A stretch of DNA of 64,000 nt. Source: Anas platyrhynchos (taxonomy: Eukaryota > Chordata > Aves > Anseriformes > Anatidae). Positions within the stretch are counted from its first letter, which is position 1. Each line of letters opens with the position of its first letter. The position numbers were made by a program, and so were the translations under genes. The stretch is taken from assembly GCF_047663525.1 (NCBI RefSeq), contig NC_092607.1, positions 3,009,001 through 3,073,000 on the forward strand, given 5' to 3'. Shown piece by piece: positions 46,297 through 59,500 of this stretch. The notes beneath the pieces are model-generated. The model had not been told where the DNA came from and ran no database searches. It saw nothing but the letters and a program-made list of their open reading frames with translations.

Positions 46297-49200
46297 CCGG
46301 TGCATCCTTTCCTACATGCATGCCTAGGTAGCTAGGCCTGTGAACACTGCCCGGCTCACAGAGCCAGTTGTGAACATGTATCTACTCAGTGAATGTTGGG
46401 GATGCTGGGGTGACAGGCACTGTGCAAGCAAATAGCATGGTAGCATCGTGTGCATTTCTATGCGTTTTTGGTTTGACATTCTCAAGGAAAGTGTGGGGTT
46501 TGTACAAATAGACACGCTGGTTTGTAAACCTTGGGTCATTTTGAAGGCCTTTTAGAACTTCTGCCACACACTTCAATCGAAATGAAATTGTAGTTCCGTT
46601 TCACAGACAGGCTGATACTCATGTGATCTGCGTATGTGAATGTGAATGCCTTTCAAAGAAGTATGAGCATGAGTGTAATGTAGTTTTGCGGTAACCTTCT
46701 TACCAGAGTTACAACCAAAACTTTTTTTTTTTTTTTCTTTTTCTTTTTCCCCTTACACTGGCTAATTACCTACAATATGCCATTTGCTAAACACCACTGG
46801 CTTTAATTCATTCTCCCCATTGAGTGCGTTTGGGACAGTCTGGCGTGCCTGGCTTTACTGTAGGGATGTGTGGTGTGGAGCACGTAAAGCCCACTGATGC
46901 CAGTGAAAAAGGAGGATGCCACTTTGCAAGTTGGTGCAAGCTGATTGATTTCCAGAGGTGATGTGCACGTCCCACTCCATTTCGAACTTGGAGGTCTGTG
47001 GGCCATAAGCATATCAGGAGCTGGGATGCTTCCTCTTTTTGATCTCAGTTTTTACAATGCTTTGGAGTGGACAGTGGACATTATGATAAATGTTTCATCC
47101 ACAAATAATGAAGCTTGATCCAGAATGAATTACACTTAAGCTGATGAAACACAGGAAATTTCCTGGTGAATGTTGTCTTCCTTTTTTTCCACAAGAGTTA
47201 AAATTCAAAATTTGCCAGTATTAGTGAAGTGCTCCAAAAGTGCTGTGTCGAAACACCAGAAGGGTATGGATTGTTTCATCAGTGCAAGTCACTCTAGGTG
47301 GCTGACAGTAGCTATTTGCTAAAAGGTGAATTGTCTTTATTTCCCTTTATTTCCTGTCCTCTTCTTCCAGTCCTTGTCAGCAAAACAGCGAATGGTGGAA
47401 GAAGTGGGGTCATCACAGCAGTGCAAAAGAGGGCATGGCTTGAGTCCCGTGTAATCTTTACCTGTTGAAATGGCCTCCTGCAGTTGTCACCAGAGTGATA
47501 TCCAACTCTGTACAAGGCTGGAGCAGAACAGAGAAAAACTTAAAACTATCTTTACTAGTCATTCACTTGAGTTTTGCTTGGCATGAAGAGTAGGTCATCT
47601 GGCCTAAGAATGAAGGCCAGAAATTATAGCTCTGTTTTGCTTTCTTCTTCTTTTTTTTTTTTTTTTCTTCCCTTTGTTTTGAGTTGTTTTGGTTTTGGTC
47701 TTAGCCTTTTTTTTTTTTTTTTGGTTGTTTTTGTTCCTTAAATCTCTCAACCAGCATAGTCAGGAAACTCCGCACTTGTTTTGTTTTACTGGCCTTGTAG
47801 TTGTCGTGTGCTTTGAATCCTGAGAGATTGATGTAGGAAAGGGATGACTGCAGACGTAACTCTTCAAGATGTGCACAGACCTCTTCACTTTGCCTGCTGA
47901 CCTATGCTAAAGGTGGACCACAGATGAGTGCTGGGGGCCATGTGAAGGATTCAGGAAGGGACGAGGAAGGAAGGAGTCAGAGCAATAGAGGCCTGGGAGC
48001 CTACAGAGACACACACATGGGGCTGAGCCTCACAAAAGCCAGGATCTGAAGTGGGGGAAAAAAGAGGAAAAAGATGAAAGGAAGACAAAGAACTCAGGAA
48101 CCCCTGCAGAAGGGAGCATCAGGGTGGCTGGGGGCATCAAGGACTGCTTGGGACTGTGTGGGAGCAAGGTACCCAGAGGCACCATCACTCAGCTTCTGAC
48201 AACTCTTCCATTTCCATGAAAAGCAAGTGTCATTGCTCACAGCAGCACACTATGGGTGAAATAACCAGAGGTGATATCGAATTATAATATATAAATTGTT
48301 CTGTATTCGGGGATGGTGATTTTCGTGTCTTCTTGCTGACTCATCTGCAGGAAATACCACCGCTTGCTTGTCCTGTTGTGGCTTCTGAAAAGGGGTCAGT
48401 GAGAGTCTCTGTGACAGAGATAACTGCTGAACCAAAGCTGCTCTGGCATTGCTGTGCAGATAGCTTTCCACGGGCTGACAGCGTGGTCACAACAGAAAGC
48501 AATCATTTGGGCAGGAGGCCTTTCAGCCTGCTCCTCACTTGTGGTGCTCGGATGCACGGCTATGGAGCATCTGTTGATTAATGCACACGCTGAATGCTTC
48601 TTTTAATAGATCCCAGGAATTTCACAGTTGTTTAAGCTCATCTAATATGGTGTGGCTGTAGGTAACACAGTGTTTAGTTTTAATTCTTAAATTATACAGA
48701 GTAGCCTAAATAGATAGCTATGTGGAACACTGAGGGCAGACACAGATGAGGAAGTGACCAGCTGTAACCTCATGCTGGGAACGTAGGGAAGGCTCTAATT
48801 TACAAGCACAGGACTCTATTCACGGGCACAGGACTTTGTTCTCTCTTGTGCTGTGGTACATGAAGGCTGTCAGCAATAAAGAATGGCGATATGACATATT
48901 TACATTAGGGAGTTGCTTTTGCAGTTGAGGTAGTCTTTGTCCTTGGAGAGATCTGGGTTTGCCTTTTAGATTATTGGCAAACAGTGTGCTCGCAGGCAGG
49001 TCAGTCACCTTTGATTCATCCCCTTTCCCTGAACCAGAGAGTGCTGAGCTTCCTCCTGCTGCACTGAGGCTGCACAGCGAGGGACCGCCAGGTGTTGGAG
49101 GGGAGGTAGCAGCACTTTACCCAGGTTTACTGCAGAACTACTCCACAAATACCTGTATGAGCCATTGCCTTTATAGCTTGGCTTTAGAGTAAAAATAAAA

Positions 49201-50794
49201 TACTTCCCAGGGAGTGGAGAGGGATTTGGCTCCAAGTTCAGCTGAAGCCAGGTTCTGATTGTGGTGTGGAACATGTTATATGCCAAACACTGAGAGGAGC
49301 CTGGGATTTCAGGGATGTCAGGCAAAATCAGCAATGCCAACACCAAAACAGGCAGAAGCCTTAAATTGTCAGTGTCTGTAGCTTACATGTGAGGAAATGC
49401 CTATGGCCACAGTACCAAAGTGCCAGCAGGGCACTCACTGCTTACAAAAGACATGCTTTTGGGGGCTTCATCATCATCCCCCAGGATCAGTCCCATTGCA
49501 GCTCCTGAAGGTATTGTCAGGCTGATGCCAGCAGATGCGAGCGCTGGGGAGATGTGGTCTGAACACAACCCCTGTGCTAAAAGATCTTCCCCCCCCTCTT
49601 CCTTCTCTCTGTTTTCCTGCACTCCATTATGAGGCTAAGAAAGTAAGAAAAGATAGTGCTTTAAAAGGCATGATAACTTCTGTTATCAAACCAAGGATAT
49701 CTATTTAATATACAGGTGAAGGTTAAGCATGCCACTAAGCAGGTAGGAGCAGAGTCAGCCATATGTGTTTGTTTTACTGCTTTTGGGCAGATAGGAAAGA
49801 TTCTTTTAAGCTGACTGGTGAAATTCAGATTTTTTTTTAAACCCTTCACTATATAGATTTTTTGTGTATTCTTGATGTGTCTTAGCATACATGGTGTCAT
49901 ACTCTTTTGTTCTCTAGGCATACACAGTAGGTGTATGCATGTGTGAATACACTTGTATACACACACATCTAAATATGAGTAACTATACACATAGGCAAAT
50001 TCTAGCCAGGAGTTTGCAGCAGGTGATGTCTTTCCTATTGCTTTGGTATTTGTTGTTTGAAACTACTGAATACTTGAGCCCAGTGCTTTGTTTGCTTTTC
50101 ATTTCATGCGTTTTCTGTTTTTGATGTGATAAATCCCGAGTTTATCCAGGAGGAAGCAGTGACAGAGGGAAGTACATTGTGTGTCCTGCTGGTAGTCAGC
50201 ACCCAGGCAGAAGTGCTGTCAGAGCTGGTGGCCAGAGGTTGGGATCAGCCTGAAATATGAACAAATGGGATCAGTCCTTGGAAAGAGGGCCCCAAAGGGC
50301 TTTGGGGAGGAATATTGCTAAGGAGATCCTGTCCTACCAGCTGCTGGCAATGCTAGTCAAGTGGGCCAGGGAGGCTGAACTCTTCCCTCGCTTGGACACG
50401 GAGATGGGGTGGGGACCATATTATCAAGAGGTGACAGCGAACTTCTCCAGCCCTGTTTGCCCTCCAGGGAAATGTATCCCACCTGCCCCCAGCCTCGCTT
50501 CCCTACTCTGACTGCAGCACCGGCTGCTTGCTCACTCTGGCTTGTACCCTGCAGGCACCACCAACCTCTCTGCTCAGAGACAGGACGCAGAGGGCCTGTC
50601 CTCACCCAGTTTTGTTCTTAAGCAGTGAATATTTCCATGTTGGGCTCTCAGGCACTCCATGCATTTCAGAGCTGGTGCTGTGCTCGTGTGCTGTGACTCA
50701 GCGGGCCGCCCTAGCAGCAGCTAGATGGGCTGTCGGTCTCAGAACGTGACTCTCACAACACAGACGGGTGATGCTTAGTGACAGGCTTTGGCAG
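46297..50794. other. Intergenic DNA upstream of SLC9A8
   Basis: No gene recognised. T-runs occur at 46721-46737 and around 47650-47725. A minus-strand frame of 73 codons at 49401-49622 is open on both strands and unrecognised. Nothing else stands out by eye. Confidence 0.5.
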
Positions 50795-50910
50795 GAGGCA
50801 GTTCCTGTTTTACAGATGGCTAAACTGAGGCTCGGAGAGGCTGGAGAAACACCCCTGAAAAACACAGCAAGCACGTGGGTGAGCTGGGAAGCAAATCTTG
50901 TGCTGACCAA
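50795..50910 (+). mobile_element. MIR-like SINE fragment
   Basis: GTTTTACAGATGGCTAAAC, then TGAGGCTCGGAGAGGCTGG, and further on AACACAGCAAGCACGTGGG, follows the MIR core (TTTTACAGATGAGGAAAC, TGAGGCACAGAGAGG, CACACAGCTAGTAAGTGGC) in order and spacing. It is old and diverged. Confidence 0.7.
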
Positions 50911-53044
50911 GAGGGACCTGCCCTCTGAAGAGCATTTCATCTGGAGACCTGCAACTTCAGCCAAGGACTGGGGATCGCTTCTGCTCCCACCTATTCCCCC
51001 TAGGCTCCCAGGACACATTTCTGTTTGGCTGCTGGCACAGTCAGCTCTCACTGACATCACTTCATTATCCAAACTTTCTGGCCGCATGGGCTGGAGCCCT
51101 GTGTGATGCAATCCCACAGCCATCATCTGCCAGGCCAGGGACACAGCCACACCGTGTCGGGCCAGCGAGGCCTGCAGGCCACCTCTCTTCTTCCCAGCAG
51201 AGGCCTCCAAGTGCTTCTGTGTGCTCAGAAAATGAGGCAACGGAAGGTAGTGGTGACAAAATACTGTCCTCTTCCATTTTTTCCTGAATGTCTTCCTCAA
51301 GGCATTCTTGTTTCTTCCACAGAGGACTGTTCACTGCTTGATTTCATATAAGCTTTGTGAGTTCAAGCCTCCTGCACTTTGCCACAGGAGGGATTTCTGG
51401 GGTGTTTCTATGAACTTGGTGCATGTGGATCCCTCCTAGAATTTAGCACTGCTTTGCACATATGGTCAGGCTAGAATTAGAATTTAAAAGACTACCACCA
51501 CCAATTTCCCTGAAAAAAAAAAGCCAAGAGAGGCCTTCAGCAGACATCCTGAGAGACAAAGAGCAGGGTGAGCCCATGCAGTCCTGCTCCCAGGCAGCCT
51601 CTCCAGCACTGCTCAGCACACAAATCGTGGAAGCTTTCAGTACCTGCAGCTTCACGCCCAGCCCTGCACAGAGCCACCCGCTGCTCTCTGCTCCAGACCC
51701 GGCTGCTGTTGGAAACCCATCGTGTGCTGGGAGACACTGCAGGTGGTGTCACCCTGATGCCAGGCAGCAGCTGTTCCCATACAGGAGCCATTCAACACCC
51801 GTGAGGTGAAACCCGAATGCCAGCTGTGGGAAGCCTGGCCTGGCCCTGCTCTTCTCCCTCCTGCAGCAGTCTGCCTCTGCCTGCCCCTCCAGGGGGTAGC
51901 TCTTACTCCTAAATACTTCTCTGTTGTTGAGGGCAGCGTGTAGCTATCCTGTGGGTTGCATTCTTCCTGGCACCTAAGTTAAAAGTTCTTCCTCCTTCCT
52001 GATTACAGAGTAACCCGACAGGTCTCCTGTCAACGGAAATTAACAAATCTTTGTGACAGCCCTGTGACAGGCAGAGTGTTTTGTTAGCTGGATTACAGTT
52101 ACGGGTACCAGCCCCAGATGAGTCCAAGTATCCGTTGTGCTGGTGGGAAGCATCTGTTGTGGCATGTCTGCAACAAGTGTCAATGGGAAGGGAGAACAAC
52201 TGTACAAACAACTGCATTGCTTGCTCACAGATGTAGCCTGGAGCTGCTGGGCACTCCTAGGACCTGTCGCCTCATGCTCTTGTGCTCTTGAGCTGCCTCC
52301 AAAACCTGCCAGCCCTTGAAGAAGGCCCCACCAGCTGGGACCCCTGCAGGCTCTCTGGTGAGAATCCAGCCCCATTCCCCAGCCTGCTCTGGCTCCTGCT
52401 CCTGCCAGGAAGGAGGGGGCCTTTGCCCAGTGCAGGTCAGCAGACCTTTGGGGTCTGTAGGACGTGGATTTGGGGTACACCCCATTACCCTCCCCACGGC
52501 ACCTCTGCTGGGGGAGAGAAGTTTCACAGCTGAGATGAAGTAGGTATCCAGTTCAGCACCCAGCAAAGCACACAGCAGAGAGACAAACACTAATTTAAAT
52601 GTGCTGACTCCTGCTCTGACTGCCAGACCACACTTTCTCTTGTAGCTCCTCTCCCTCGGAGGCAGCTGCTGGTGGTTTTGTAGGCATTCCTCTGAAGCGT
52701 CTCCATGGAAGAACTCTGCTGCTTCTGTTATCTCTGTAACCTGTCATCAAGATGGCAATTGCCCTGTTGATAAAACACAGCTCCTGTTCACACCTTCTCC
52801 ACAAATCACTTTTGACACACAGCACGCAGGCCCCACTCTGCAGAGGGGCATCCTCTCCTGCAGCCGCCACCTCGATGGAGCAGCGCTGCTCCTGTGGTCA
52901 GCAGCACCATAAGGGGAGAGGCAGGGAGCTGAGAGAGGAAAAGTGAAGTAGCAGCAATAATAAAGATGTGGCACTACAGGAACAGTAACTATCCCATAGG
53001 ACGGAGGGGATAGGTAACAAAAGAGCAGCATATAAACCCCCAGC
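50911..53044. other. Intergenic, no gene recognised
   Basis: Open frames up to about 200 codons overlap on both strands with the MIR-derived sequence and show no family resemblance. No further feature is claimed. Confidence 0.5.
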
Positions 53045-53575
53045 TGTGGTGGGTTGACCCCTGCTGGCCCCCCAGCTGCTTGCTCACTCCCCTCCAGTGG
53101 GAGGGGGGAGAATCAGAAGGGCAAAAGTGAGAAGCAGCTTGTGGGTTGAGATGAATACAGATCGATGAGGGAAGCAAAATCTCATGCACAAGCGAAGCAA
53201 AATAAAGAATTTGTTCACTTCCCACCAGGTGCTCAGCCATCCACGGGGAAGCAGGGCCCAACATGCACAGCGGTTATTTGGGAAGACAAATGCCATAATC
53301 CTGAGTGCCCCCCTTCCTCCTGCATTCCCCAGGCATTCCTCTTCCCCTTTCACAGCCCAGCACGAGGTCCTGGGGCACGGACTGTCCCCTGGGCCAGCTG
53401 GGGTCCTCTGTCCTGGCTCTGCCCCCCGCCAGCCTGCTCACGGGGACAGAGTGGGAAAAGGAGCGGCTCGTTGCTGTGCAGGCACTGCTAAGCAGCAGCT
53501 AAACCGTGTTATCAGCTCTGTTTTAGGCACAAACCTAGGACACAGCATTAAGAAAACTCACCCTGTGCCAGCCAG
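53045..53575 (-). mobile_element. Avian ERV solo LTR, minus strand, second copy
   Basis: The plus strand shows TGTGGTGGGTTGACCCCTGC, CACTCCCCTCCAGTGGGAG, CTTGTGGGTTGAGAT, GTGCTCAGCCATCCACGG, GGTTATTTGGGAAGACAAAT and a final CTGTGCCAGCCAGACCC, in the order of the same LTR family as 45853-46296, read in reverse. It is the better preserved copy. No internal retroviral genes flank it. Confidence 0.65.
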
Positions 53576-56500
53576 ACCCAGCCCAAGAGCAAAGTGCTCG
53601 AGCTGACAACGCTCAGGGAGGAGAGGCTGGTTAGGAGAGCAAGAGCCAAGAGCAAGGGGACTGTTTCTTTACTTGGCAAGGCCATGCTCCTTGGATCTTC
53701 CTCTTTCCAAGAAGAAATCAGCTCTGGCAGCCTCCTTGCACCCTGTGATGACTCTCCCAGCAGACCCAGCCCCTCCTTTTCACTGTCATGTCCAGCAAGC
53801 TGAACGCACCAAGGAACACAAAAACCAAGCAGTGCTTCGGCTGTTCATCGTGCTGGGGGCCCAGTTCCTCCCAGCTCTGGGTTGAGACCAGCGGCTGCCC
53901 TGCCCTGAGAGATGAGGGAAGCCTCAGGGTCAGCCCTTTAGCTTGTAGTGGCTCCAGTTAATCTCAGGGACACTGCCAGGAAAGTGGCTGCAGAGTCCCA
54001 GGTTTAGGAAGTGGTTACAGTGTCCCTTCCCTCTGATCTCAAAGGCTGCTGGTGTAGAGTTTTCAGAGCTGTCCTAAACCCAGAAATCTGCAGGGCTGGT
54101 GAGAATGTAAACAAAAAGCTGCTTGTTTAAAACACCCTTCTAAACTAAACAGTTTAAATCCAGGTTGTGTGCAACGAACAGCACACTACGGTAAATTTTC
54201 TAAGTTTATCAGAGGGAAATGTGCCTGTGGCAGAGCAAGGCCGGGTTTGTTGCTGTAAGCAGGCACCGCTCCCGGCCAGCCTGCCTCTTAGCTGTGCTCA
54301 GCTGCTGGGGGTTGCACAAGATCAGAAACTGTGAACCTGACCGAAACAGGCTGCGGTGCTTGCAGAGCGCATCTCTCCCCATTGAATCATGAGGTGGTGG
54401 CTGTTTGGAGACAAAGAGCAGCCGGGCCAGCAGAGCCCCTGAGGTCATCGAAGCTGGCCACTTGTGTGTCACAGGCCACGGAGAGCTGCCTGTAAAACCT
54501 GGCATTGAACCCAGAGCCTGTGCATTGATTGGGTGGGCGTGTGGCTGACACGTAACCTCCAGAAAACTCTACTGCTTTAGCTGGGTGACATCAAGAGAGA
54601 AAGAATTTGTCACTTCCACGCTTGCTATTACAAAATTCAGCCTGATTTCTAACTGGAGAGTATTTCTGGCTACAGTTATGTCATGTACTCATCCTGGTTG
54701 TTCATAACTAGCAAATACGAGCCCTGGCATCTTGTTTGGATTCCACTTTGGATGACTGTGTTCTGCTTTACTACAGTTTCTGCTGGCTCCAGGGAAGCTG
54801 GTGACACTCAGCCTCTCCCTGCTGTGCCCTGCACAGTGGGGCTGAGCTGCTGAGCTGCTGGGAGGAGGTGTCAGAGCGGGCTCAGGGACTGAGCCCCTTG
54901 CTTTGTGTGACACAAAAAGCACCCCTGAGCGCTGCCTTGACCCCTAGGTGTGCAGGCAGCACAGTCAGTGCCATGATGCAGTATCCCAAGAGGCAGAAGG
55001 GTCGGGGGGTTGGCACAAACAGCCCCACTCACGCCAGAAACATGGTCTCCAGCAGGAAACGCTCTGCCTGACATGACTGTTGTCCTTCCCCATGGACAGG
55101 CAGGACCACTGCCACACACTGTGGGGACCAGGACTGGTGTCTTTCTCTGTGTTTTTCCTGGGCAGATGGTTTGTACACGCTCAGCAAATCCCCTGCGCTT
55201 GAAAGGTGCTGATCCATCACATGCACATATGCAGCTGCTCAGCACCTCCACAACAAATCTGATGCTTCCAGAAGGCCTTGGTCCTGCAGCATGTTCACTG
55301 CATGACGGGCAGAAAACCATTGTGCTTTCTCCTCCCGATGCTTGCTGTGCAGGGCAGTGGGTGCTGTGTGCCTGCCGCAAATAACCCTTCTCTTCTCCCA
55401 AGTAAAGCAGACAGGCAGAAAAAGCACAGGTCTCTGGGGAAATGCAGAGTAAACTCACATAGAGGGATGGCTGCGGCTCCAAAATAAGTCACCTATAGGT
55501 GCTTTAGGATCCCCGTGCACTGAGCGACATTAAATCAATACACGTGTATAGGCAGGGTCCTGCTGATGTCAACATCTGAGGCTTCAAAGCATTAAATAAT
55601 CACAGAAATGAACTTCCCTGTACAGTGAGTAACGTGCTGGAGTAAGGAGCTGTTTAGAGCAGATAGCTGTGGCTGATGCTGGGGAAATATCCAAGGCCAC
55701 TCAAGATACTCTGTCCTTGAAGCCTGTGGAGGAAGCAGGAAAAGGGATTTGTGCATGGCCTTGCACGAAGGGCGCTGCAGTGATAACCCTGGGAGCGTGC
55801 TCCGGGAGCAGCACCGAGCCGGCGGCGTGTGAGCGGCAGTGCTGCAAGGAGCAGGTGGGCCCTGCCTTTGGCAGCAGGTCAGCTTTTTGCCACTAGCACA
55901 ATATTGCTGAAATCTCTCCTTTCCTTTCCTGTATGCAGCCAGCCATGCCAGCAGCTGGGGACCCTTTCTTCATGCTGGGCTTCTGCGAGGCTGTGAGCAG
56001 TGCTGGGGCTGGGGCTGCCGGTGCCCGTGGCTTGCAACCTCGTATCCAGAGCCCTGCTGCTTTATCTGCTACAGATAACCCTGTGCTTGAGCCAGCTGTC
56101 CCTGAGTTTTACTTTCTGCTCCATGCCGGGGAATTTCTGGTTGTTAATTTTTCAGAGGCATTCAGCACAGCTGACTAATGCAGTGAAGCAGTCTCAGACT
56201 GCCTGAGCTCAGAGGAAGTTACACATTTGGCATTCTAGAAAATGTATGCAAATAGCTTTTCCAAGGCGTTCTCATCACCATCCACGGTAAAAGCAATTAA
56301 ACCTTCCTCGGAGTGACACTTCCATGCAAAAAACATTATACAGCACGTCGCCAAACCCAAGCACAGCCGAATAAATCATTGGAGGCAACAATTCCAGGCT
56401 CTGAACTGTTGTTCTCCAGATGAGGTATAAATCATTTGCAGCAGCCACAGCAGCAGCTGTTTTTAGCACTGGTAAAGGCCTCCTTAGCTTGGCTTCACCT

Positions 56501-59500
56501 TCCCTGCTCTCAGTCATGCTCACTCCTGCAACGACTTGAGGATGGGATATTTATAGAATGACAGAAGGAGTCCCACTGCAAACAGGAAAAAACAATCACG
56601 AAAGTAAATCATTACAGTGTCCTCAGAATAAAATGAATGTAGTAAAGGTGCAAACTCTCCTTTTGGGAAAAATAAAAGCACACAACACAAATGGCGCCAG
56701 GGCCAACTGCAGGCAGCTGATCCCAGCACACATGTGGCAGGGTGGGCACGAGCACTGCTCAGGGTCTGCTGCAGGAGCCAGCAGCCTGCAAGAACGCGTG
56801 CACAGCGCTGCACGGGGTGTGCATGCCCATGGCTGTGCCTCTGCATGTGGGAAGATGCTGGAGAAACACCTAATAAAACAGACCCAACGTAAATGTTTCG
56901 CACTTCAATAGCAGAGTTTTACTGCGTTTACTCAGATTAAGCAGAGAGCGGGGCCCATCCCGAGAGTGACGAGAAATACAACCAAAATGGGACAGCAAAA
57001 CCCAACCTGTGGCTCAGCACAAGCTGCCCATGGCCCCTTGCTGAGAGGGGCCGTTCATCTGCAGAGGTCATGGTGCTGCTGGGGCCCGGCTGCTGCCCAG
57101 TCCCACTCTCTGCCCTGGCTGGCATCAGGCCAAGGGGAGCAGGAATTCCTTTTGGGCAGCTCCCTCACCGTGCTGCAAAGCCCAAAGCAGAGCCAAACCT
57201 TGCTAAGGTGTTAAGAGAAATGAAAGTCTGCACATGTTCAAGAAACTCCTGTAAGCACTTTCCTTGTACATCAAAGGGTGGTGACTACAGAGGTGATGCC
57301 TGGCTGTTCAAGAGGTTCAGCTATTTGCCTTCCTAATTAAATACTTACTCCAATTAACCAAAATCCAAGCTGAGAGGAAGGCTAAGATTGCAGAAAGTGT
57401 TGATATTTTACTCCAGCAAAATATCTGAATACACTCACAAAATTAATTAGAATGTGGCTGTGTGGAAAAGAGTAAATGGAGGCTTCCAGAACTGAGCGGT
57501 TTCTGTAGGGGTCCCTGGTTAGTGTTTGGTGCTGGTCAGTGGTTGAGTGCTCAAAACCTCCTTGGTTTGGCTGTTGAAGGTGAGGGGTAAGTTGTGCCAC
57601 ACAGCAGAGGAATTTATGTTCTGTATTAAAACACCCGATTCAGTGGAGCTGGGAAAGGTTCTCATTCACCATGCAAATGTCTTCCCGGCTTGGGAATCCA
57701 ATTAAGCAGTTGGCCTTCATGAGTTAATTTTGCGTTATGTAATTATGAGTTAATAGAAAGCAATTTCCTCTGAAATACTCTTTTGTTCCTGGTTGTCCTT
57801 GTCCCCAGGTTTCTCGAGGCAGCCACATTTCTGCACGATGAAAATCCTGGAGTCTTTTCCACTGCTGGCTTCAGTAAAGGCAGAATTTCATCCCACTGTC
57901 TTGCCTACACCGTTTGTTTTGAGACACAGCAATGTGTCTGAACAGTCCAAATGTTTGTTCCCTTTCTGTCCATGTCACCTCCCAGGAGCTAGAGGCTGGA
58001 TCTCACCTGTACCTGCGCTGCCCTTGTGTCTGGCTTTGCAGACCTCCTGGACCAGGGAGAGAGCAGGGCTCTTCCACAGTACCCCCCAAAAAAACCATCT
58101 CCCATGGAGAATTTCCTGGCATCCCAGTCCTAGCCCCACGGTGCACTGATATGTCCTGTTTATTTGCTGACCCGCAAACAGTTTGGGCTGTTTCAAGGTA
58201 TTTTAGCTCAACTATTGTCATAGCTTTTTTGCCATGCACTTTGTCAAGTGATATTTCAAAATCTGGATAAGTTGCGCTCATGCTAAATTACGCAATACTT
58301 TTACTGTTGTCCGCTAAAGTTTCCTTCCTTGGGAAATTTTGGAAAGTACAACCTGGTGTATTCCCCAGCCAAAGTATTTAGATTTCAAAGGCACTTTATG
58401 TGTCTTTGGGTAAATCCACGTTGACAGGGAGAGATCACCAGCATTCAGAGATGAGCTGACTCGGGGGTAACAAAATCAGTTGCACCTCTGAAAAGTGCAA
58501 TGACAAGCTGAATATTTTAGCCTCTTATCCTGATGACAGCGACCTTCCAAGTGAACATGGAGCTCTGCAAAGCCATTCCTGTTGGTGGTACCTCCTTTTG
58601 GGAGGTATGACACATCTGTTGACTTTGGTAGAATGAGACATCCCTATGGTTAAGCATGTGCACGAGTGCTAGTAAGATCAGAGCTCTAATAGCCTTGTTA
58701 GAAAGTTCAGTGGGTGGCATAATCCAGGAGCTGGTCTACAGCACTCCTGCTTGCCAGGAGCACCTTGCAGTGTTCGGTGTTCTCCCATTTTAATAAACAA
58801 ATATCTGCCTTTGGTTTCCTTTCTGTTACTGCCAACACACCGATGCTAGATAAAATAGCAACACACGTGGGTGGCAGTGGTCTGATGCCTAGCCTAAAGA
58901 GCCAGGGCCACTTAGGTGTGTTCTCATTACCAAATTAAGTACACACCCTGTTGTGTCTTTTGGAAAAGCTGCTGCATCAATAATTATGTCAATGATCTGG
59001 CAAACAGCAAAAGATTCTGGATGAATATTTATTGCACACATGGTGTCTGTGGGTGTGCATTCCTGCATCCTCTTGGTCTTGTGCCTGCTTACAGCCAGCG
59101 ATGACCCTGTGTTGGCTTTAAGTGGAGCTGCAGCAAGCCGGGTATTGCAACTGGGCTTTTAGTAAAAGTAGAGGGAAGACACTTCTGTCACCCAGGGTGT
59201 GAAGATCTGAGAGCTGGTCAGCATACAGTGCAGCCAGCAGCTTGGTCAGCCCAAGTGGCACAGCTCAGGTTCCCCCTCTGCTCACAGACTGACTGGCTGC
59301 AGAAACTCCAGGGAAAATCCCAGGCAGACTGAGCATTGCCGAGCAGCTGCACGTTATAAATTGAGACATTTTTCTAACCACAGGATTGAGTTTTTGTTCT
59401 GGAAAGTCTCTGCCATTTGGGCTGAAGGTGTCAGCAGCTACAGCGATGGTGACAAAGCCTGCTAAACACGAGGAGAGCTGCGACACCCTTGCTGCTATCT

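Noticed and set aside
50698..51300. 200-codon minus-strand frame
   Set aside because: Overlaps the MIR-like SINE in antisense and has no recognisable domain.
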